From the NCBI GenBank assembly GCA_948474755.1, contig CAOLHI010000620.1, positions 248,501 through 312,500 of the forward strand: a DNA stretch of 64,000 nt, written 5' to 3'. Origin of the DNA: Ctenosaura bakeri. Its lineage: Eukaryota > Chordata > Lepidosauria > Squamata > Iguanidae. Below, piece after piece: positions 23,933-64,000 of this stretch. Position 1 is the stretch's first letter; every line of letters begins with the position of its first letter. Made by a program: the position numbers and the translations under genes. The notes under the pieces were generated by a model, which ran no database searches, was not told the DNA's origin, and saw only the letters and a list, made by a program, of their open reading frames with translations.

Positions 23933-25796
23933 AAACTTTATTCCTCCTCCAAAGAAAGAAAAGGTCCCACTTACATACAAGACAAAAACTTGTTTGTAGC
24001 TATACTGATGTGTTTTAGAGCCCCACATGGTTAGATGTTTGCCACTTAAAAATCCAAGATATATTGAAACATCTGAATGTTATGAAGAAGGGCTACAGCC
24101 TAGCAAACCAGATTACTTAATTAGACCTCAGAGCTGAGCCAAATTGTCCTGTAGTTCATGATGTCACGCTGAAGGATGTTCACTCATTTGTAAGAGACCC
24201 CCTTTTTTATTTGTATGATTGATTGATTGATTGTGTTCAGTGGTTCAGTTGTCAATGTATCCAATTTTCCAGGGACAGACCTTCAGATGAGCCTGGGAGA
24301 GTTTTGTTCACCCTTGATTATAGTGCTTGTGAATGTGGGTACATGTTCCAGAATAGGTAGATACCCAAACTCATCAGGAAGATACTAACAACAAGCTCAA
24401 GTTGAGAACTTGTGAATCTTTTTGTTTTCCTCTACTGGGACAGGTGAAAAATATTGTGCTGCCTTACGGGGAAATTACTATGAAGATGTACTACCCAGTC
24501 CTCTTCCTTCATAGGGTGACCATGGTTCAGTCCCTTGTAGCAAAGAGCCACCATTGCCATGGCTCTGTGAACATCATTGGCAACTACTTCAGCAGAAGAT
24601 GTCTGCCTCAAACAGAGTGGCTCTAAGAACTTTAAAACAACGAGTAAAAAGGCAGTAGTGATGGACCTATTTGCAGTATCTGAAAACCACAAAGTTCTTA
24701 ATTTTTATTCTGCAGTTCTTGCTAGCTTATGGAAGGGCTAGATGTCCCCAAAAATCCTGGCTACGAGCTCTTTAGAGATACCTGAACTTATTGCTCAACT
24801 TAAATTATGCCTTCATGATCAAGTATGCATTTTTCCTGATTAACTTTCTCAAGGATGATAGATGGCATCTCTTTGCCATACTCTTTAAGTATCTCGTGTC
24901 TACCTTCCTCGTTTCCTGCAGGCTTTCTGCACTTAGAAAGTAAGATACCATTTACTAGGCTTTTGTTTCCTAATACTCCACAGCAGTAGAGCAGTGACCC
25001 TAGTTATTAAATTTAATGCAGCATGTACATATCTGATAGCTACATTTCCATTCTTTCCTGTAACTATCCACGCACTACTTGGGAGACATACAGCCACTGG
25101 GTGCTTTAGGTCCTTTCACTTTGATCATTGCCTGGATTCTCCATAGTAGGTCGAGTGACAGCTGGTATGGCGGTGAATCCATTCTGTGTATTAGTTCCAA
25201 TGTTAAAGGAGCTCTCCAATCTGCTGAACGTATTTTTGTGGGTAAGATTCAGCATCTTGGATGGCTCCTTAAGTTCAGACTAAAGCCTGGAGTGGATGCA
25301 GTGCTACACTGATATGGAAGTGCCACTGAATAGAACTTAAACTACTCCCTGAACAGAATCACAAAAATAGTTAAGCTTCACACAGAATGTTAGAATGTCG
25401 TGTGTTCACCAACAGAGCTAACAAAATTTTGGCTATGAACACTTTGTCAAGCCTTCAATAGGCTTTTGAGTTTACAACTTGGCAAGAATAAGTTATTGGA
25501 TAAAATAATTGACTGTGAGAATTCTGAAGCTACCCTTGACTTAGGGCGCAATCCTTCCCCATATGAAGAAGAAGTGTCTGCACACTGTGGGCTCAATAGC
25601 CGTATTTCTTATATTCCCCCAAACTCAGCATCTGCCTGGGAAGTGCTCAGCCTCATCCAGGTTTTCCTCTCTATATAGTGAGAAGACTCAGAAATGGAAT
25701 GCATTGCAGCATGCAGAGAGAAGGGGGGGTTAGATTGAATGAGGATGCAGTCAGTCTATATCCTCGTCACATACAAACAGCTGTCATTTAACAGGT

Positions 25797-25975
25797 TATT
25801 GTGGTGTGCCCAGGTCATTTCTGACTTATGGCACTCCTAAGGGGCCCCTATCACAGGGTTTTCTTTGCAAGATCTGTTGAAAGGCAGTTTGTCTTTGCCT
25901 TCCTCTGAGGCTGAGAGGGTGTAACTTGCTTAAGGCCATCCACTGGGTTTGCATAGTTGTGTCCCACCGGGGAGG
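25797..25975 (-). mobile_element. Sauria-type SINE fragment, reverse orientation
   Basis: Reversed tail and body (TTCTGACTTATGGCACTCCT, ATCACAGGGTTTTCTTTGCA, TTGCCTTCCTCTGAGGCTGA). The tRNA-derived head is lost. Confidence 0.75.
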
Positions 25976-27847
25976 AACAATATAGACTCTCATTTCCACT
26001 ATATGTTGGGCAGAATCATATCTGTACTGACCTCATAAATGTTCACACTTCTCTTGCACACATTCGTGCTCTGAATTGTCAGCATCTATACATTTTGCCC
26101 TTCCTTTCCTTCAGACACAGCTAAAAATGAACCTGCCCATCCTACAAAAGATTTAATAGTTCAGGCATCTGATTTTCATAGACCATCAAAAACTCATTCC
26201 TTGATACATTTACTAAGGTATAAGAAGTCTCCCCTTTGAGGTTGTTATCTGATTCTAGTTTGAACAGAAAGCCCTCCTACTGAGTGCAGCTGTGCATTGC
26301 TTTATCTGTCTTTTTTTTTAAAAAAAAATGAGGCAGTCCACACACCACTGAATGAAAACAGAATGCAAGCATGTCTCATTTCAGGCAATACACTTTCTTT
26401 TACTCTTGTTAAAAACAGAAAAGCAAAAACACTTTCCTGGGTAGGGATATACTCATCCAGCTCATAGTATAGTGTGAGCTGCAAAAGATTTGTGGATGTT
26501 TCATGAGCTTGGTTTAATCCTGCAGGATCAGAAGCCAGTTGCTGCCTGTCTCTCTAGCAAACAGGTCTCCAATAGAGAGCATAGGGGGTCATGTGACTGT
26601 TACGGCTTCCTCCATATGACATCATTCCCTTTGCAGCCGTACCAGTGAAGAAAGGATGCTGTCGGGATTTTGGGGGCTGAACTAAATGATGTTGCATTGC
26701 AGGTAAGAGGAAACCATGCTCCATAGCCTGAATTTGCTAGGCTTTGCCAGTGTGTTTATTCTGAAATTATCCTTTGTCGATCAGGAGCTTAAATACTAAT
26801 ATTAATCATCATTGCAAGGCCTCTTGCAGGTGCAGGCTCTATTTGCTTGCATTTCAGATGCTGACATATTCAGAAGCGATGTTGCCAGATGGAGGTTTAG
26901 AACAGAAGAAGAAGGCAGACTATTAAAAAGCATCCTGTCAGGCCTTTTTAGTAAACAATAAGTTACATTTCTGTTAGTATTTATAAAGAGTGGGGAAAGA
27001 AGGTTAACACCATGCAGAAATGACATTTAAAAAAAAATCTCTATGGCCTCTGCAATGTCCAGCTAATTAGGAGAAAATCTAATATTCCTTTTGGAAACAT
27101 TTCTCAGGGGAGCACATTTCTTCATATTTCTTGCACACTTCCTTTGTATATATGTTTGCTTGTGAGGAATTGAATGTACGACATAAGCAGGGCGAAATGT
27201 TTTATACGAGGGTAAATGTAAACCTCATATAGTTAAATAGCTTGCTCCTGATAATTAGCTGGAGATAAATAAAAACCTAAATTCCCTTTGGTTTTCAGTT
27301 TCTCTCCACTGTTAAGTACTACAGGAATTGGCTTGTATGACCTGTTTCTGCAAGATGACTAGTATCCTTTTAATTAGGAATTAGGGGACATTTTAGAATT
27401 GCATTGATAATATTCAGATAGTTTGTGACAGTGTTTGTTAGAAGGGTTAAACATGAAAGGAACCAGAATAGAACAGTCTTCTATTTCCACCCCTCTTTTA
27501 AAGGCCATCGTAAAACCTGCCTGTACCTGAAGGAAGAGGATGACTCAGCTTCAGTTATATTGAGAGCACAGGCAGTTTGTGAGTAAATTTGCATATTTAT
27601 TTATTTGGTTAGTAAAGATTTTTTTCAAAACTGCTTGTGCTTCCAGTAATTGGGTTTTCTTTCACTGTAAAATGTTGCTCGCACATACAAAAATTGATGT
27701 AAGCTTGTCCACACCAGAGCGTACTGGGTCTAAGAAAGACTAGATTTTCATCTTTGTTTCTACCTATGACTGAGGCAAGACCTAAGGATGGTCCCTACTG
27801 TTAGGGAGAGTGAGCCATCCTAAAAGTCTCATAAAAGGGCAGCAAAT

Positions 27848-27892
27848 TGTTATGTATGTATGTATGTATGTATGTATGTATGTATGTATTTT
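27848..27892 (+). repeat. (TATG)n microsatellite
   Basis: Ten or so perfect TATG units upstream of CLCN4 coding exon 1. Confidence 0.95.
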
Positions 27893-28711
27893 GTAATTGT
27901 ATATTTTTACTGCTATGGAGATGGACTGTGGGATTTTCTGCCACGTGTAATTCAGCAGGCTTTGGGTGGTATGCTCAGTGACTGAGGGTGGAGCATTATT
28001 TGCATGGCTTCAGGCAGCAATGTCCTGGCCAGCCACTAAGATTCCTCCCACATTCCCTGCTAATATATATGTGTTACCAAATATATAGTGAGTGCCCACA
28101 ATTGGACTTTAGCTATGCTGGAGGGTACTAAACTTGACACTAATTATCAACTGCATGACAATATGTACTTTAGATATAATTGCCATTGTCAGGGATTGTA
28201 TCTGTCAATTGCCAGTTTCTTCCCAAATACATTTGATGCATATAACAGGACCTCTCACTGCTGGTTTGCAGAAAAAGCAGTGCTGGTTTAGCTTCTAACA
28301 TCTGAAGTGCATTTTTCTTCAGGGGACACAAGAAAGGGCCAAACTCTTGATATCCCAATGACTTAGGGGAAGCTGCTGCTGGATAAAGCAATCATTAGTT
28401 TTTGGTTTCAAATTTTTTAGCGGGGGTGCTCTGGGAAGCCCTGAGGGCCACAAAAGTGGCTTTGAGAAACGCTCTTCCCAACCTCTTGATTACATTGTCT
28501 TCTCTGCTTCTTTTTATGTGTGAATGAGATGGGAATAGATTCACTGATATTTCTAGTTTAGTTTAATTATCATACAAAGATGGTTTCCCCAAATCATATT
28601 TCAATGATGGGGATGATTTTTAGGATGATAGGATAATTATGCAACATGTGGAGTTTTGTATTTTTAACCCTGTACTCTACCCATTTGCTGTTCTTTCTCA
28701 TAGGTACTAAT

Positions 28712-59826
<31,115 letters not shown>

Positions 59827-61859
59827 TAAGTGGCTAGAGATAGACACATAAACACTAAAAAACTCTGAAGCTGGCACACCAGTGTGCATGCTCATTGGAT
59901 AAATTAGATTTCATAGTGTTTCTAGTCAATACTTGCTCTTCAGACAGTGTAGTTTGATTCCTATTACTTTGCTTGCTGAAACACTCTCTTTCATTTTTCT
60001 TTGAGAAATAGCTAAATATCTAAATAACAAAACAATCTGATTGACCTTCCTTTAAATGATTGATTTAATGAACAGAGCTGTGGAGATCTTAATTTTCTAC
60101 GGACAAGCCACACTTTTTATTCACAGATGTTGGCTGGATTAGATTTCTGTATGTAGAATTTAGAGTTTCTTTTCTTGGGGTGTGCTCCTTCTTATATAAA
60201 CAGAAATATCTCCAAAAACATTCTATTTGATAACCTGTCTCATGCTGTCAGACATGATCCAGCCAAAGTCAAATGTTTTCCCATTCCTACTTCCAGTGGG
60301 ATAGATTTAAGTACGTGTTTAAAATGTCTCCCACATAAATTCCTTGGGCTTAATAGTGCTTAACTTCGGCTGGCTCATGCCTGTACAGCTGCTTAATGGG
60401 AGGGCCTAAGAGGCAAAAAGAACTAAGTTGAGTTTTCCACAGACCAATCTACTATTAGAAAAGAGTCGAAGGAAGAGGTAGGTTAGGAAGTACAAGTATG
60501 AAGGAGTGAAGGCATTGATCTGAAAACTGAGAGGAGCAACACAAGACGATGCATTCTTAGAAAGTAATTTATAAAAATATGCTATAGCAGTGAATTAATT
60601 GATATGAAAGAAGGCTACAGTGTTAAAAGTAGATTTGGAAACAGAAGATATTAGCTGCAGCTAAATTCAAGTTCAGAATGTTTTCAGCATCAGAATGTAA
60701 GGGGAGAAATGGGTAAACAAGCCTCAGGCTTTGGGGATCTATTATTCTCTTGAACTTTGAGATCCACCAACTTGAATCATATACAAAGTACTTTTGGGCA
60801 TACAGAGTCAGGCCAGGAATTTGAATCAGTAACAAAACAAAGTTCATGTGTCCTTAACTCCACTCCTGTGGAGTTCTCCCCCATGCATTCATTTGTTCTT
60901 CTTTTTCTTTTTTGAGGGAAAGTAATCCTTTAAAGTTTCACTTCTAACTGATCAGATATCAGCAAATTAGGTACTGATTTGCACATTCAGGATCTTTATG
61001 ATGACAGAAAGGCTGGTGCATTTGTCTATATACAGGTTGCTAAAGGTTATTTCTCATCAGTGTTTTTCAAAATGTCCAGCCCCTTTCTTTTAGGGTCATG
61101 GGCATGCTATTTTGCTTTTAACCTACAGATCTGAGAATAGGATTAATAATACATGCAATGCAACTGTGGATATAGATTGAATGACGGCCAAATATATATT
61201 AATTACTTATTAGTGGAAGAGTCAGTATTGTGCCGCTGGGAAGGAATGCCATCAGAATGTCATCGTTAGCAAATGTTTTGCCTGTGTTTGAGCTTCTAGC
61301 TAGATTTAAATGTGCCTAAAGTGCTTATGAAAATCCTGAAGTGAATGACACATGAAGGGATTTAACCAGCAAAGGTTTATTTTTCTACAAACTCAAAGTG
61401 CTTATGACTTGGGAGTCTGCAGGAAGGTGAGGAATTAAAAATAAGAGACAGAAGCTAACTCAAGTGAAACAGTGACCTTGCGAGGAATGCAGAGTATGTC
61501 CCTCAGAAGCTCAAATTGGATTCTAAACAGTCTGAAGGCACGATTCAGGCCAAGCTTCAGTGGTGTAACCACCAAAGTACCTTGTTATGAAGAATATTTT
61601 CAAGGTTGGGTGCTTTGGGTGCTTATTTCACAGTTGAAGTGGAAAGCAAGATGGTATTAAAGAGTCATATCTTAATCTAATAGCTTATACTTTCCTGATA
61701 CCATGGAAACACACTGGCTGTTGAGAGATTCATGAGGTTTTCAACCTAAAACCATCAGTGTGTTTGAACTATTCTTATCGGGAACCAGATTCTATCTGCT
61801 TTTTGAGACACCGAGGAAGCCAGAGACAGCCCTAAATGCTCCTGAAATTAGGAACATAT

Positions 61860-61955
61860 ATACATGTGTACACACATGTACACACACACATGCACAGACA
61901 GATAGACAGACAAATAGACACACAGATACACACACAGAGACACACACACACCCTG
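61860..61955 (+). repeat. CA/GACA-rich tract
   Basis: ACACACACATGCACAGACAG then AGACAGACAAATAGACACAC; creates open frames on both strands but codes for nothing. Confidence 0.9.
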
Positions 61956-62051
61956 TTGTTGAGAACAAAATCCATGCTCTAATATGTAACATATTTGCTA
62001 AAAAAATAAATAAAAATGACATTTTGGATTATCCTTTGAATATATCATAGT

Positions 62052-62380
62052 CATAAAAAACATAGAGTTGGAAGAGACCACAATGGCTATCAAGTCCAAC
62101 CCCTTGCCATGCAGGAACAAACACTCAAAGCAACCCCAGCAAATGGCCATCCAGCCTCTGCTTAAAAAACTCCAAAGAAGGTCTCCACTCTCTGAGGCAG
62201 CATATTCCACTGTCGAATGGCTCTGACTGTCAGGAAGTTCTTCCTGATGTTTAGATCAACTCTCTTTTCCTGTAGTTTGAATCCATTGCTCTATGTCCTA
62301 GTTTCTGGACCAGCAGAAAACAAGCTTGCTCCATCTTCAACATGACATCCCTTGATATTAGCCAAAAGGCCCCAATCCTT
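62052..62380 (-). mobile_element. CR1 LINE 3' end
   Basis: CATAGAGTTGGAAGAGACCA, TTCCACTGTCGAATGGCTCT, CAGGAAGTTCTTCCTGATGT and TAGTTTGAATCCATTGCTCT match the reverse complement of the amniote CR1 3' untranslated region. 5'-truncated, as usual for CR1. Confidence 0.85.
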
Positions 62381-63091
62381 TGAGTATCAATTAATGTTGA
62401 TAGCAGTTTAAAAATTGCAACCGTATATCATAATTAACTGAGCTATAAGGAATTGCGGCAAAGGAGCAACTCCCATATGTAAAAATACACATACTTGCTT
62501 AAGGCCTAACAGCAAAATCAGGATGAGTGGCACAACTCACCCTGAGAAGGATCTTGGCCTTTGTTCTACTTGTCCACATCCCCAGACATACTTAGTCTTA
62601 AGAACACAGCTGATTTGGGGTAAGGGCAGGATGGGGTAGCAGTCAGTGGTGGCTGTGGCATCTGGTCCTTCAAAGGTGGGAGAGACCAGATGGAGTTCTT
62701 TGCCTTTCACCTCAGACTAGAAATAATTGAATTTACAGTTCAGTCTCCATGGTCCCATGCATAAAAAGATGCTGTGAATGTGGAAATGCTGGAAGCATCT
62801 TCTTTAGTTTAAAAAGAACCATATGAGAAGATGGCTAAGCCTACAGGGCCTTTTGTACACTGAAGATGAGACAAGTGAATAAACTGTCCACCCTTAAAGT
62901 ACATTTAATTGTGTCACAATCAGTAAATGCTGTATCTTTCTGAAATATTCCTAGGTTTTTTTTTAATGCCAGTAGCTTTTTACAACAATGGATTTCCAGT
63001 GGAACACAGAATAAAACTAAGTCTTGTCTGAGCAGAGGAGTTTAAAGTTTATCATTATACTATCAAGAGAGGCAGGCAAAGGAACACTTGT

Positions 63092-64000
63092 GTTGGCGGC
63101 TGGGCGGGGCCGGGCAGGCTCGGGTCTGGCTCGGGCCGAGGCTGGCGTCCCGGAAGCCTCTGCCAGTGGAGTAACAGCAAACTAAAGCAGTCCAGCAGCA
63201 AACTTAAGCAAGCCTTACTTCAGGCGAAAGACAGCAACAAAAAGAAAGGGTTTTCCTCACCCGGGCAATGAAGAGTTAAGCTGGCTGGCAAGGCTTCCGA
63301 GCAGAGTCTCGGCAAGAACAAGGCGGGAACGAGGCAGGAACCAGGTTGGGACGCAGCAGCACGGACGGACAACTCACGGAGAGCTGTTGGTTGTTGCTCC
63401 ATGCTGGACTCAGCTCCTCCTGGGACCTAAATAGGGGTCTGGTGCTGGCACCGGCCAATCCAGGGGTGGCTGCGCAGCTGGAAGCCGTTAGCCGGGCTCA
63501 CAGCTGTGCGTCCTCAGCCAGCTGCGAGCCCTCAGCCTGCAGCCGACGCTCCAACAGCCGGCGGGAGCGGCGGGCAGCCTCCTTGACTTGCCGCCGCTGC
63601 AGGAATGTGGGAGGAAGGCCGACGGGCTCCTCCGGATCGGGCCCGCGGGTGGGCGGTGGCCCAGAGTGGCGCCTGGGCCCTGCCCACCCCGGGCGCACAC
63701 CTGGTCGGCCTCCTCCGGTGCCGGCGGCTCCAGCGTCCTCCGGGCGACTCCCCTCCGCGGTGATGGCTCCGTCAGTGTCCTCGGCGGCGGCGGCGGCCTC
63801 TCAGGTAGACTCCGTGGCGGTGGCAGGGCAGACGAGGTTCGGGCGGCCTCCCGCGGCGGCGGAGGCCTCCCCGGCCTCGTCCTCGGCGGTGGCAGGGCAG
63901 GCGGGCTCGGAATGGCCGCCTGTAGCCGCGGGTGGATCCGCGGCCTCCTCCGCGGCGGCGGCGGCCTCGACGGCGTCCGGGCGGCTGTTCCCGGCGCCGG
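63092..64000 (-). mobile_element. GC-rich LTR-like or CpG-island block cut by the window edge
   Basis: Composition changes abruptly at about 63094, where the + strand reads TGTTGGCGGCTGGGCGGGG. On the minus strand this gives a ..CCAACA end, as in many LTRs. Minus-strand promoter-like order: ATTGGCC (inverted CCAAT near 63455) then CTATTTAGG (near 63430). 63500-64000 is CpG-dense, with GCGGCGG runs and repeated GGTGGCAGGGCAG units, and has open frames on both strands (for example + from 63762 to the edge). Alternatives: an LTR-element end, or a CpG-island promoter of another transcript. Confidence 0.4.

Larger units (their letters stand above)
18971..28703. other. WWC3-CLCN4 spacer: no confident exon seen
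   Basis: This stretch should contain the CLCN4 promoter and 5' non-coding exon(s), but there is no CpG-rich block or other clear mark of a promoter. It holds pogo-like and AT-flanked MITEs near 19.1-19.7 kb, a diverged LTR (about 21.4-22.0 kb), SINEs at 23.3, 23.7 and 25.8 kb and microsatellites. 19810-21350, 22200-23250, 23940-25790 and 26000-27840 show nothing I can name; 26.7-27.6 kb is repeat-poor and may hold conserved non-coding DNA. Confidence 0.5.

Noticed and set aside
24402..24692. Open frames on both strands with a splice-like TGGGACAG acceptor.
   Set aside because: No donor at a matching place, no protein family, and the opposite strand is equally open.

Overview
The window is a stretch of vertebrate nuclear genome, almost certainly from a squamate reptile and most likely an iguanian-type lizard. 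The clues are many tRNA-derived Sauria-type SINEs on both strands, a 5S-rRNA-derived SINE, CR1 3' ends with the amniote-type terminal motif, abundant hAT/Harbinger-like MITEs and many microsatellites. The genes are intron-rich with GT-AG splicing. Nothing here is bacterial or viral in layout.

Two protein-coding genes lie head to tail on the + strand. Positions 301-15728 hold the last twelve coding exons of a WWC-family (KIBRA-like) scaffold gene, called WWC3. They cover the C2 domain, coiled coils, the aPKC-binding-type basic/serine segment and the terminal ADDV PDZ ligand. Positions 28712-59825 hold ten consecutive coding exons of CLCN4, the ClC-4 2Cl-/H+ exchanger, from its start codon to residue 731. 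The last roughly 29 codons should lie beyond the right edge, since I find no matching exon in 59826-64000. All exon joins keep frame. WWC3 next to CLCN4 in the same orientation matches the arrangement remembered for human Xp22.2, and this order is what makes WWC3 the best paralogue assignment.

Regions: 1-15728 WWC3 exons and introns, with old LINE, SINE and pogo-like fragments. 15729 to about 18970 is the likely WWC3 3' UTR. About 19000-28703 is intergenic or CLCN4 5' untranslated territory, with MITEs, SINEs and a diverged LTR copy; no CpG-island promoter is visible. 28704-64000 is CLCN4 and its introns. These introns carry most of the young mobile DNA: an 827-bp solo LTR with a perfect 5-bp target duplication (39614-40440), two inverted relatives of a GC-rich Harbinger-like MITE with TTA duplications (41165-41771, 54327-54793), two hAT-like elements with 8-bp duplications (42806-43637, 50336-50644), two long-hairpin MITEs (51443-51594, 58548-58727), and a second LTR copy (58224-59161) into which the perfect hairpin is inserted. 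63090-64000 is an abrupt GC/CpG-rich block that looks like a minus-strand LTR or a CpG-rich promoter cut by the window edge.

The two genes do not form a pathway: WWC proteins are cytoplasmic Hippo/polarity scaffolds, and ClC-4 is an endosomal exchanger acting with ClC-3. I see no undescribed biological system. The points most worth checking are the nested transposon chronology, the perfect 88-bp-arm hairpin, a GC-AG intron in WWC3, a decayed coding-like tract inside a WWC3 intron, and the GC-rich block at the right edge.
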